DNA of 64,000 nt from Ceratorhiza oryzae-sativae (lineage: Eukaryota > Basidiomycota > Agaricomycetes > Cantharellales > Ceratobasidiaceae), in assembly GCA_030998015.1 (NCBI GenBank), contig JARWMV010000003.1, positions 248,001 to 312,000 on the forward strand, written 5' to 3'. Each line of letters begins with the position of its first letter. The first letter of the stretch is position 1. Under the pieces are notes generated by a model. The model was not told the origin of the DNA and ran no database searches. It worked only from the letters and a program-made list of their open reading frames with translations. Made by a program: the position numbers and the translations under genes. This document shows, in pieces, positions 23,239 to 34,270 of the stretch.

Positions 23239-26200
23239 AAGTTGCACCAACCCCCCACAATGACTTGACCAAGTCACTGAGTATATGGCAGCTTAACACT
23301 AACAAATCTCCACTTGTGCAATCTGTATTCACACAAGACCCAGATGTACTCACAGCCACTATTTTAGCTATCCAAGAACCCTCACTCAACCCAAGTAACC
23401 TCTCAAGACCCCCAGCCTGCTGGGCTTCTGTTTACCCGTCCACACACAACCTACCAGATGCCCCAAGATCATGATCATTTATGGCCATCAACCCAGTGAT
23501 CTCATCCAATGGATGGGAGCAGATAGAGTGCATGTTGGCAGACGTCACTGCAATTTGTATAAGTACACCCACTGCATCTATCCTCATTATCAATGTATAC
23601 AACCTGTGTGACTCTAACACCTCTCTTCTGCATGTAGAACACCTTATCAAGAAAAAACAAGGAGGCGACCTCATAGTACTTCTTGGGGACTTCAATAGGC
23701 ACCACCTGCTCTGGGATGAAGACAGAAATGCCCACCTCTTCACTAAAGCAAACCTAGAACTAGCCCAGGTACTACTAGACTTGACCAACAAGCACAACCT
23801 AGACATGATTCTACCTAAGGACATACCAACACTAGAGGCTAACTGCTTGGGGAATTATACGTCAGGAAAAAAGCCCCAGGCAAATTTGGGCAAATTACAT
23901 CCAATTTGCCCATTTTCCCAGTTTGCCTTCCCCCAGGTGAAACACACCGTTATTTACCCCGGTTTGCACAATTTGCCATAGGTAAACAGGGCAAATTTGT
24001 AGAGATTACACAGCCCGGGCAGTTACATGATGTAACCAACCTGGTTTGCCACACCAGGTCAAATTTGCCCTGGGGCTTTTTCCCGACGTACTAGACCAGA
24101 CAATGTCTTTGCTTCATATGCACTAGCTGAAAACATCATATCTTGTGACACTATGCCAACAATTAGCATTGACTGTACCAACCACTTCCCCATTTGGACT
24201 GAATTTGATATCTCCCCCACTCCTGCCCCTACGATAGATAAATGGAACTTTAAGCAGATGAACAAAGAAAAATACAAAGAATATTTAAAACAAGCTATCT
24301 CAGAACTAGAACTAGACAACATTATAGATAACCAGACCAAACTAGATGCTAGCGTTAGAGTCTTGACCGGCACAATAACTAGAGCAATTGAACAGAATGT
24401 ACCTAAACTATGTATAAGTGCAATGACGAAGAGATGGTGGGAACAAGGATCTCACTGCATTCAGGCGGAAAGTGCAAAAGCTAGCAAATCAATCCTACAG
24501 AGCTAGAGCATGCCCGACGCACCCAGTCCACAAGCAATACAAGAAGGCAAAGAACACCTACACCCAAGCTATCAAGGATGCAAAGAAAGCGCACTGGGAA
24601 GACTACTTGGAGGGACTGGACAACAAGACACTTTGGACAGCAGGCAAATACATAGATGGCGAACACACTGATGGTGGTCGGGCTAGGATTCCGAACCTAC
24701 AACACCTAGACAACTCAGGTTGTAAGGCACTGGCTAAGAGCAATTGGGCAAAGGGCAGAGTGCTCCTAGATTCTTTCTTTCCCACCCCGCCCAACCCGTC
24801 GGACAACCCAACACCTATGCCAGCAAGACCGGTGGATGACCTACCCGAGCTCACGATTGAGGACGTCAAATCAGCAATCTTAGACATGAAGCCCTACAAA
24901 GCCCCAGGCCCTGACAGTATCCCGGCATGTGTGTATATTGAAGGGATTGACTACCTAGCGCCAGCCCTACTCAAAATCTTTAGCGCATCTCCGAGGGAAG
25001 GGCTCTACCCTATGGACTGGAGGCACTCTTGGACAGTCGTACTCAGGAAGCCGGGCAAACCGGACTACACAGTGGCCAAAGCTTACAGACCAATAGCGTT
25101 ACTTAGCGTCATGAGCAAGATACTGTCTTCGTGCGTAGCCAAGAGACTCAACAGGCTAGCTGAAAAGCATAAGTGGCTACCGGCGCACCACTTTGGCAGC
25201 CGACCAGGGAGAACAACAACAGATGCCCTTCACTTGCTAGTTAAAAAGATTAGAGACGCCTGGGCCAGAGGCGAGGTAGCCTCTGCCTTGTTCTTGGACG
25301 TCAAAGGCACCTTTCCGCACGCCAACCCATACCAGCTGGTGCAGAATATGAGAAACCTTGGCGTGCCTAGGACTTACATTAACTGGATGCTCACGAAGCT
25401 AGACGGCCGCACTACTTGTCTGGCTTTCGACGACTATGAAACTGAGGCTCTACCGATACAGAACGGCATTGACCAAGGCTGCCCCCTTTCTGTCATCTTC
25501 TATTTGCTGTACAACTCTCCGCTAGTACGAGTAGCCAGAACTAAAGAGAACGAACTTTGCATAGCATATATCGACGACATCACTTTCTTAGTCACAGGGA
25601 GATCGGCAGAGGAGAACAACGAGCACCTGAAGTGTATGATGCTAAGGAAAGGTGGAGCCCTGGACTGGTCGTATACACACAACTCCACTTTTGAGCTTGA
25701 CAAAACCGGCCTAGTACACTTCTCGAGGAAACCAAATCTAGACAGACCCGATTTATTCATCCGCAACCAAAAGATCACCCCTGTAAAGTTTCACACTCTG
25801 CTAGGGGTCATACTTGATCAGGGCTTATGATTCAAAGAGCAGTGCAACAAGGCTCTGGCTAAAGGTCTTCACTGGACATCTCAACTGGGTAGAATTGCTC
25901 ACATGCCTGTTGGCGCTACTCCACGTATCGCTCAAAAACTCTATCTTAGCATTGCGGTCCCACATCTCACATACGCTGCCGACGTCTGGTATACACCCGT
26001 CGCACAACCTAAGAACGGCTCCAACAGATTCTCTGGCTCCATCGGTTTCGTAGACAAGCTTGCCACCATTCAGTCGACGGCGGCAAGATCCATCCTGGGG
26101 GCTCTGAAGTCCACGCCTATTGCACACCTCGACGCTTTTGCCTTGCTCCTCCCTATGCGCTACCTACTCAACGAAGCGTGCCACCGCTCCACCATTCGCC

Positions 26201-27349
26201 TCGCCACAACACCAGACAGTCACCCGCTACGGAAAGATATCACACACATTCTCAGAATTGGCCGGAAGCACCACCTGTCCCCGTTACACCACCTCCTTAG
26301 ATACGTCAGCGATTACCCTTGCGAACTAGAGCAATGGACATTTAAGGACGAAGCAACTACACCACTCACCGTACCTAGACACCTCTTCCCCAGTGCCGCA
26401 GATGCACTCTGGGAGGCCAGGACCGATCACGCCAGGACTAAAGCGTACGCGGACGGCTCGAGAGGGAAGTTGGGCGTGGGCGTGGGAGCGATCGTGCAAA
26501 TAGATGAATGTAGCAGGGCGTGGTCGGGAGTCAGACTAGGCGATCAGGATCAGGCTACAGTACTAGAAGCCGAACTGGCAGGCATCTGGCTAGCACTCTA
26601 TGCGATACACAGACTCAGGTATATCGAGGAAGCGACTGTCTACTTGGACTCAACTCGCGATCTCTTGTATAGAAGGCCTTGCTACTGGCGGACCTAAGAA
26701 CCTCTTGAAGCCAATACGAAAACTTCTGGCAACCATCATGGACCGTTCGGACTGTACCAGGCTCAGTCTCAAATGGTGCCCGTCGCACCGAGGCAACGTA
26801 GGCAGCGTTCTGGCAGATAAGGAAGCAAAACTAGCAGCGAATGGCGAGCAATACGCCCACGATCTCATCCCTCCCGGCCTAGCTCGATACCGTAGAATCA
26901 TCACAAGACACCTAGTTAAAGCTCGAACCAAGGAAGAGAACCGAGCATATGCCCTCGAAAACTGGACATGCTCGCCAGCAGGAGTCAAGCTGCTAGGGAG
27001 GTACCCCACGGTCGATCCAAGCCTCTTCATAAAGAACACTGCGCATCTAAACAGGGGGCAATCCACACTCCTCTTCTGTCTACTAACCGGACACGTTCAA
27101 CCCCAGAAACACCTCCACGTCCTCCGCCTCGTCGATTCGCCTGCTTGTGAGGCCTGCGGCGAAGCTAAGGAATCGGTCTCGCACTTCGTCCTGCATTGTC
27201 CAAAATATATGGCTATTCGGCAGCACGACTTGACCACTAAAGGGGGGCAGTACCTCTCGCTTTCGTATCTTTTTTCTTCTCGTTCTGGTCTTAACGCGCT
27301 TCTGGAATATGTCCGGCGCACACGTCGTCTCTCCACTTACTTACGTTAA
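23235..27349 (+). pseudogene. LINE ORF2 (endonuclease, reverse transcriptase, RNase H), inactivated
   Basis: The start ATG at 23235 overlaps the ORF1 stop. APE endonuclease motifs follow: LSIWQLNTNKS, AIQEPSLNP (catalytic Glu) and VLLGDFNRHHLLWD. TGA interrupts at 23472-23474, a MITE at 23860-24088, and a one-base insertion shifts the frame near 24440. The reverse transcriptase (24470-25830) keeps PYKAPGPDSIPA, YRPIALLSVMSKIL, FGSRPGRTTTDAL, LFLDVKGTFPHA, GIDQGCPLS and the catalytic AYIDD. A TGA stands at 25828-25830. RNase H follows: AYADGSRGKLGVGVG, VLEAELAGIWLAL, then after another frameshift near 26650 LKWCPSHRGNVGSVLADKEA. The end carries a CEACGEAKESVSHFVLHC finger. Catalytic residues survive; the breaks are all stops or indels. 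Confidence 0.9.
23860..24088. mobile_element. 229-bp MITE nested in the LINE endonuclease domain
   Basis: The ends are inverted repeats, CGTCAGGAAAAAAGCCCCAG on the left and the complement of a CGTCGGGAAAAAGCCCCAG on the right, continuing into CAAATTTG. TA lies directly outside both ends (23858-23859 and 24089-24090). Without the insert and one TA, the LINE frame reads smoothly across the site (GNY, then T-R-P-D-N-V-F). This proves insertion into a LINE that was already in place and fixes both borders. TA targets indicate the Tc1/mariner superfamily. There is no ORF. Confidence 0.9.
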
Positions 27350-27685
27350 TTTGTAGTTCCCTCTCCCGCACGCACCGTAGTTATAGCACACAGTACTCTA
27401 GTCTAGCATGCACCAGCGTAGTATAGTTTGTCGTCTAGTGGCAGGAGTCCCCGTCATCTCTCTCTTTTCTCGTACCGTACTTTTACTGTAGCTAGAAAGT
27501 CGCACCATAAGGCCTGGCCTTGAAACGACTATAATGTACATGATTTAAAAATTAAAAAAAAGTAGTTGAGCTAAGGTATAGTTTTTCTTTATTTTCATGT
27601 ATTTCTCTTTCTCACTGTACCCCATAGCACGAGTTGTATTTAGGTACAGTATATACATATAGTTCTCTACCTTCGTAGTTGAGCT

Positions 27686-28500
27686 AAGTACGAGTTGTAT
27701 TTAGCTCCGCCGAAACCTCCCTGCGTGAGACTACTACGTGAGGAACCGCCTACTATCTTGGTGAGAGCTGTTGGTATGCAGAAGAGGCGGAAAAAGATAT
27801 GCTTTATTTCAACGGGATCCGCATGCTCTTGACCTACCGAAGTGGCGAAGCCGCAGCTGGAAAGACATTTGGATGATTCCACTGATACTCAGATGGTCTT
27901 AGCCTACCTTCTAGCACTATCCGAGGATTAGGATTTCACATCACTGTGGCGCGCAAAGGAGCTTCTGGTACGTTCAGTGCATGCGCCTCGTTGATCTTAC
28001 GGGTAAATGAGCGATAGAATGAATCTCGTCTCATTCAGGCAAATCGATCCGCAAAAGAAATGGTGCTTGCACAGGCACCCGAGTTACGCATCAGCATCGT
28101 CGTCTCGCGACAATGTCTGTACCATCTCTGTTGATCTCTTCCACCGACTCGAGCGCCCATATTCCTCTCTTGGGCTGCTTCCACAACTTGCTAGCTCGTG
28201 TAGATCAATTAGCGAGCGGTAAGTGTCGCGCTAAATTTATCGGCATATAGCCAACAACTATAACACGTTGTGACCACCCCATGCTTAAATAGCGCACGCG
28301 CTACACAGATTCGCAACGGGCTGAGCTACCATAAGCAGGCACCCATTCCGAGTTATGTGCATCGAACCCAAGGGATTGGCATTAAAGTTGGTTCTCGTAC
28401 ATGCGTGCCTAGGACAGCGAACACCAACAATCAGGTAAAGCAAATGTAATAAAGGGAAGCAAGTCTATTATCGAAAAAACTCGACTATCCGTCTCGAATC
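27686..28500. other. Intergenic region after the LINE
   Basis: Motifs similar to the LINE flank (an ACGAGTTGTATTTAG block occurs twice, near 27630 and 27690) lie at the left border. A short plus-strand segment ending at 27930 looks weakly coding. Nothing else could be supported. Confidence 0.4.
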
Positions 28501-29993
28501 TCACTCGTTCTTGACACGGCGAACCTCATGGTCGTGGTGTTCTGGCGTATTCCAGTCACGGCACTCTGGATGCAAGTCAACAGCCGCAGGGCAGTTTGAA
28601 CTTCCAATTCAACGCATTAGCACCACTCATTGCGCGATATTGATGTACTCACAAGACACACTCCAGCCGATAGTTCCCTGTGATATCCTGCCGGCATTTG
28701 GAACACATCCGATCATAGATGACATAGTTCTTGTCAAAATGACCGGGAGACTTTTGACGTTTTCGAATCCAGAACCAGAGTCCGAAAAGGGCCAGCCCGA
28801 CGCATAGCAGCATAGAAATGGCGACGCCAGCGGCACCGCCTTGACTCAGGCTATGGCGATTCTGTAGAGGCATATTCGTCTGAGTGTTTGTTGGAGTAGG
28901 TGCCGCTTGAGAATTACGACCACTTCCTGGGAGCTCAGTACGGATATAAGTGTAGGCTACGCCGATTTCTAGGTAATTTTCGTCCATTTTGACAAGAGTG
29001 AGATTATGTTGCTTATTCGGCAGGTCATTCACTTGGTACTAAATCGAGGGAAAGCTCAGTGCTCGTGAGAGTAAACAGGTTACAGACTTACCAATACGGC
29101 CCAGCGTTTCTGAATCCAATTAATAGCTGTATTAATAGTCGGATCTTGACTATCCATGATAGCCCTGAATCGACTTTGAGCACGCCCCGCCGAAAACACT
29201 TTCAATTATACCCACTGAAACTTCGCCGGATCCGGCCTAGCTAGCCCCCAGACATAAATCTCTGTTCCTTAGAGAAAGCGTGTCAATGACATCCCGTTTC
29301 CTATCATGCGAGCTAATACCTTCAAAATCGAACTGGATGGTTGCGCTTGAGTTATTCGTGTAGCTGTAGAGGGGGGAGGTCAGCCATGAACGGCATGCCC
29401 AAAGACGACAAACTTGTATCCATTCGGAGGGTTAGGGGCTTCAAGATAGCTGTTGTTCCAGGACGGATTTGATGTTCCCCAAATTGTTGGTCCACTCTTC
29501 AAGCTGTAATATTGTCCGCTAAGTACCACTTGCAGTCCTCGATTACGTACCCATACCTTGGGTCGTCCCATGTTATATTGCCCAGGTAGAAAGGACCACC
29601 TCTGGGGACTATTTCGACAGTGTGGCTGCCGAGAGACAGCCCCGTGATTGGAATGGGAAGTTCATTGGCCTGGGGACTGATGATTTTCGGGTCGGATGAT
29701 GACCCATCCACCGTGATTGACAAGGTTGTCTGTCTCATATTAGAACCATAGGTCGCACAGTCAGAGGTGAAATATTCTCACTTTTGGATCAAAAGGATCA
29801 CTTGAACGGTACCAAGTATGAAGCCGAGAAATTTAGTGGTGAGTATAAAAGACTCACCCATCCACATACAGTGCCGTTCCTGTAAAATTAAACGAGAACT
29901 TTGACCCATCGCCAATCTTGCAACGCCCATTACCATCAAGTTCAGGCTGGTGTCCTGATACAAGTCGAAACAGGTAGCAGTCACGTTCACCAT
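28501..29993 (-). CDS. TM1: single-pass membrane protein with two beta-type ectodomain modules and ZZ-like zinc finger
   Basis: Nine exons: 29993-29858, microexon 29800-29782 (19 nt), 29729-29557, then four short exons down to about 29100, 29038-28653 and 28600-28501. Two similar modules built around FSFNFTGTALY and ATIQFDFEG/TEIYVWG precede a linker, a transmembrane helix (AISMLLCVGLALFGLWFWI) with an arginine-rich inner flank, and a cytosolic tail: CSKC, RLECV, SNCP, DLHPEC and HHDH, spaced like a ZZ-type zinc finger. No N-terminal signal peptide is seen, so the helix may act as signal anchor. Exon 1 is one base short of the phase needed, giving an apparent frameshift near 29940. All later junctions fit. 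It is divergent to Hsp70 copy 1, 600 bp away. The function is unknown; a receptor-like role is inference. Confidence 0.7.
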
Positions 29994-30592
29994 GGCGAGC
30001 TGTGAATGTCCGATGGAGGGCGAACAGGCCGGGTTGTCTGAGCGTTAATGTACCCGGACATCGAGTGGCGGTTTAGCGCTGGCCTGTCAGGCCCACGTCG
30101 AGCCAAGGATCATCTTGTTGAGATGGTGTCGAGCCTAGCTCTATTTATATGTCAACGTTGACGGGCGACCAGGACCCACGATCCAGATGGTCAACTAGGC
30201 ACGTGACATGCTGACGGGCCAACGCTCAATCTCGAAGCGTCTCGGTGACGAACGATCTCTTCCATGAATCCAAGTTTCAAGAAGCTATTAGCTTGTTACA
30301 CGGAATCCTAGTCTCCAAGGCCTATTTGCCTCTGTTTAATTGAGGGCAGGGTCTCGACCCAACGGTCAAGAGGCCGAACAAGAACCCGTGTCGTAATTGA
30401 CTTACTTGAAAATAAAGGAACCAGGCTTGGCAGCAGGCTGAGATGTACCTTGCCCCTGATTGCCTCCTCTCACTGCAAGAGTATGTTCGACAGCGCGGCG
30501 CTCGGTCAAAACACAAGGGCGATGCTGAACCGATATCAAGTCCAGCTCTCTGAGCCATCCACAGCGCGTTTCCCGTTCCGAGTCTTCGAGGC
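29994..30592. promoter_or_regulatory. Shared upstream region of TM1 and Hsp70 copy 1
   Basis: Two divergent genes start 599 bp apart, so the interval must hold both promoters. A block TTCGACAGCGCGGCGCTCGG (near 30488) recurs upstream of Hsp70 copy 2 (near 36129) with one difference. One TTCAAGAA pair at 30276-30283 is only a minimal heat-shock half-site arrangement. Confidence 0.5.
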
Positions 30593-33228
30593 ATGCCTGT
30601 AGCTATCGATGAGGCTGCTTGGTGGAAACCATCGCAGTTTGTGGTCGCGCTTGATATCGGGACAGCACACAGCAGTGTCAGCTATGCCCATCTGCAACAA
30701 AGTCTGTCGATTTAAGCGTCGCCCAACCGCCTACCTGGACTAACGATGCCCGGGCTTTTTTTTTTTTTTCAAACCATAGACTTGAAGCCATTCAACGAAC
30801 GAGTCACTCACTGGCCGAGTCGTGTTGGTTTGGGGGGTTCCAGTGATGCAAAGACCGCCTCGATGCTGTACTATGACTCGAGCAATCAGGTATGTCGAAC
30901 GATAGCTAGTATTGGATAATTTTAAATTTCTTTCTTGATCAGGTAAAGGCTTCTGGAGCTGCTGTTGCCACCCCGGCATCGCGGCTAGCAGCCAGTAGGA
31001 ACAGATGGAATCTAGTCCGTTACTTCAAACTCTTGATGCATCCGCAAGGAATACTTCAGGATCAAAAGTTTACTAATATCGAAGGCGAGTCCGACCAGAA
31101 GTCTTGCCAAGATCTTTGCTCGATTACACCTATCCACAGGACTACCTGAGGGTCTCAGTGTCGAAAAGGTCTATGCGGACATGATCAAGTATATGCTCGA
31201 CCATACATGCGACTTCTTCAACCAGCGCAACAGCTCAGTCAGCTGGGAGCGGCTCGCACCTACCATGACGCTCGTCATTGCGCACCCAAATGGCTGGGGT
31301 CTTAGGGAGCAAGATCGACTCCGCCAAGCGGTTGTTCTCTCTGGCGCCATGGACGAGTTCGATGCTCAACGACGCGTTTATTTTGTCCCTGAAGCGGAAG
31401 CTGCCGTTCACTATGTGCTTTGGGAAAAGTCACAGGGTCTCCAGGTACGATTCAACCCGCTTACTCGCTGATTTTCGGCTCACATGACCCTTTTGAGCCT
31501 GGAGACGAATTCATTGTTTGCGATGCTGGAGGCTCTACAGTCGACACTACCGCCTACCGTGCATTGCATGACTTCGAAACCACCCCTGAGCGTAAGTACA
31601 GTTTCGTAATGCTCGTCACTACAACTTTTGTAACTGTTTCGAATAGTCAACCACAACGCGCTTCCACTCAAAAAGGAGAGCGTCCTGAGCCGACTCTTCC
31701 GAAACTCGAATTCTACGCAACGGATGGAGCGTAATCAGAGGCAATCTATGGTTTTTCCGGAAACACCTGTCACCAAGCCTCCGATCCGGCTCAAGGAACT
31801 AAAAGCTTCGGATTGTGCGTACCCATTGGGCTGTCTACGTATATATATATATTGACATCTAGGACAGGTCAGCCGGCTGGAGGCGTGCTCGTCAACGAGG
31901 CCTTCGTAGCTTGGCTCAAGGAACAGTTCGTCGCTCTCCCGGCCGAACACGCATATAACCTCGATCTATGCGTGCAAAAGGCGGAGGAGAGCTTCGAGGC
32001 AAACTGCAAACGAGAGTTCCGGACTTCGGCGGACGCCCCTTCGGAATATGTTGTCGAGATGTCACTGGGAATACCAGAATTGGGATATCCCGATGGAAAC
32101 ATTATCTTACAACCGTGAGTTTGTAGTGCTCAATGTGTTATTCGATTGGCTTCATAGCATGTTTCGGGTAGGGATGTTGTTCGAGGGTTCTTTGACGACG
32201 CCGTGCGCTTGATTCTGGATAGTATCCGGAGTCAGATTGCCCGCACCCGAGCCAAAGCAAGTACAGCAATAATCTCATGAATGCAAAATCTGACAAAAGC
32301 GTACAGTATATATTCCTTGTGGGAGGCTTTGGTGCCAGCCAATATCTTCGGCAGCGAGTTATTAACGAATTTCAGTGCGAGGGTCGTCAGGTTATGTTTT
32401 TGGACGATGCACAGTCAGTATCACGCCGCTAAATCGTCGACGTCCGTCTAATCCCCCGCTCGCTTCAGTGGGAAAGCCGCTTCCGACGGTTCAATCATGT
32501 GGTTCGTTCGTCAAGGCGTCGTCGGACGGGCTGCTCGAATGTCTTTCGGCCTTCAAATTGTTCAAGAGTACAACCCAGCTATTCCTGGCCATAGCACGCG
32601 TACTCAAGTTATGCTTCCAAGCGGGCGGTACCACGTGAAGGGCAAGTGGGACTTGATTGTCGAAAAGGTTGGGAAATCATATACAATTCATCTTTGTCTG
32701 GACTGATACGCGAACCGTTGGGACAATAGGATAGCGTGGTGGATGAGCGGTTTGCGCTACGCCGTTCATACGTGCGCACCTACAACGAGTCACACCCTGA
32801 TCTTGGGCAATTTTTAGTCGAATTGTTTGCATGGACGAGCAATACGAGGCCTGCTCCCGATTGGGTGACAGACTCCAATGGTGAGCCTCTTCCGTTCTAT
32901 TTGCGACGTACGAAAGCTTAATTTAGGATAGACAATATCATTGATGGGTTTAGCGTCGTTTGCGAAATCATGGCTGACTTGAGCGGCATGCATGGGTCCT
33001 TGACGAAATGCAACGGCGTTCAAGGTGTCTACTATAAGCTCCAGTTTGAGCTTTGTCTCGAGTTTGGGGGCGTTGAGCTCAAGGCGTACTTGGAGTGGAA
33101 CGAAAAGGTGGGAATACACGATTCATCATAGCGATACCCACTCACTCGTAGCCCTTGCTTAGAAAATCACAAGGCGAAGTGATGCTCAGATTATTGTCTC
33201 GGATAGCCCTACATCCTCTAGAAACTAG
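30593..33228 (+). CDS. Hsp70-like ATPase, HSPA12 type, copy 1
   Basis: Thirteen exons: 30593-30701, 30780-30889, 30943-31084, 31140-31444, 31498-31591, 31647-31814, 31868-32114, 32172-32256, 32307-32413, 32469-32667, 32730-32880, 32932-33107 and 33163-33228. Phases close to give 652 aa. The actin-like ATPase signatures are present: phosphate-1 LDIGTAHSSVSYA (Asp near residue 21), PEAEAAVHYVLWEK, phosphate-2 FIVCDAGGSTVDTTAYR (near 231) and adenosine motif FLVGGFGASQY (near 426). There is no classical substrate-binding domain or EEVD tail; length and motif style match HSPA12-like proteins. Exon 6 encodes a variable Ser/basic linker. Two introns (31085-31139 and 32257-32306) begin with GC instead of GT. 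The client or partner is unknown. Confidence 0.9.
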
Positions 33229-33661
33229 ATCATCTGCGTCCCCTCGTAGTATACTTGTTCGGAGTATAGTCTCTAGATAGAGTTTAGTTAATTGGAATAG
33301 AATCCTGAGAAGCTCTAGAATCGGTGTGAAATGGATTAGCTCTTTTAGCGCACATCCGAGTGTTTTATATCTTGTCCGTGACAATGGTAGGGGTTTTCCA
33401 TCGTGATGTGGCCCAGCGCCTCTGTAGCCAAACGTATGCTAGGGGCAGTGTAGCATTTTACCCGCCTAATTCTTCTATTTAGCTCATTTGCCAACAAAAG
33501 TTCGAGCCAAAGTCACTCCCAAACTATACCGCCGCTGAGCGTATCCCCTATTAGGTCGATCATGCTACCTGATCCAATTGATCATAGCGCATGGCCTGTA
33601 GCCACCCACCCCCAAGGCTCTCACTGTTGCTCACACTCACTTGTTGATTGCCATCCAACCC
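33229..33661. other. Intergenic region between Hsp70 copy 1 and the BTB gene
   Basis: It holds the 3' flank of Hsp70 copy 1 and the presumed promoter of the BTB gene. No repeat or gene was recognised. Confidence 0.5.
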
Positions 33662-34270
33662 ATGTCCGAGAGTACCGCCCCTGAACCCCTGGTACCGAAT
33701 TACTTTGGTCCTTCCAACGGAGGTGACCTAACGCTCCGTTCAACGGACGGCGTCGGTTTCCACGTCCACACGACCATCTTGAAAATAGCATCTCCCATCC
33801 TCGCAGATATGCTCAACCTTGGTACCCAAAGGACGGTCGTTAATGTGGGAGAAACGTCGGAAATTCTGGAGCTGACGCTCAGTTTCATTTACCCCTGCGA
33901 TGCCCCGATCATCTCGTCATTTGAGATCATCGCCCAAGCATTCCACGTCACCGACAAGTATCAGCTCTCTGGGATGAAATCTGACCTACGGAAAGAACTT
34001 AGCCTCAACGGGTCACCTGTTTCAGCTTACTCGGATCCCTTGCGAGCGTGTGCGATAGCGTTGTCTGAAGGGTTTACCGACGAAACCACACTCGCGTCCT
34101 CATTAATATCTCAAATGTACGACCTACAGGAGGTCAAAAGCTTGATCAAGTTGTCGAAAGCAATCCCCTCGAGTGCCCCTATCGTGAAACTGGTTGGGAG
34201 ACGCTCAGCTCGAGCGCGCATCTTGACAGAAGTCTTCTTCCGCTCTTCCAAAAGCAAATTTGCTAGTTAG
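33662..34270 (+). CDS. BTB/POZ domain protein
   Basis: A single exon encodes 202 aa from ATG 33662; an in-frame TTG lies upstream, but ATG is preferred. A BTB fold begins at about residue 20: GGDLTLRSTDGVGFHVHTTI (strand-turn-strand with the HxxHTxIL-type helix), SPILADMLNLG, the VVNVGETSEILELTLSFIYP core and a helical remainder (AQAFHVTDKYQLSGMKSDLR). BTB domains mediate dimerisation and can bring clients to cullin-3 ligases. Agaricomycetes have many such short BTB-only proteins, roles mostly unknown. It interrupts the Hsp70/TM array but shares no sequence with it. The stop codon overlaps the first bases of the hairpin element at 34269-34384. Confidence 0.85.
   Translation: MSESTAPEPLVPNYFGPSNGGDLTLRSTDGVGFHVHTTILKIASPILADMLNLGTQRTVVNVGETSEILELTLSFIYPCDAPIISSFEIIAQAFHVTDKYQLSGMKSDLRKELSLNGSPVSAYSDPLRACAIALSEGFTDETTLASSLISQMYDLQEVKSLIKLSKAIPSSAPIVKLVGRRSARARILTEVFFRSSKSKFAS

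Larger units (their letters stand above)
20972..27659 (+). mobile_element. Near full-length inactive non-LTR retrotransposon (LINE, Tad/I-like)
   Basis: The gene order is ORF1 with zinc knuckles, then ORF2 with APE-type endonuclease, reverse transcriptase, RNase H and a terminal Cys-His motif, the layout of fungal Tad1-like and related LINEs. The 3' end has an A-rich tract (27547-27560). The 26-bp flanking repeats (20946-20971 and 27660-27685) would put the whole tail inside the element. Alternatively the element ends at the A-rich tract and the shorter repeat GTAGTTGAGCTAAG just after it is the duplicate. At least five in-frame TGA stops, three frameshifts and one nested MITE make it inactive. 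Confidence 0.85.

Noticed and set aside
209..27349. TGA might be read as an amino acid in this genome
   Set aside because: Genes that look intact use TGA as a real stop (for example 60239-60241, 28501-28503 and 39367-39369), and Hsp70 genes contain no internal TGA. The in-frame TGAs are confined to decayed elements.
30270..30290. Heat-shock element upstream of Hsp70 copy 1
   Set aside because: Only one TTCnnGAA pair is present, without the third repeat unit, and the other copies lack an equivalent. HSPA12-like genes are not known to be generally heat-inducible.
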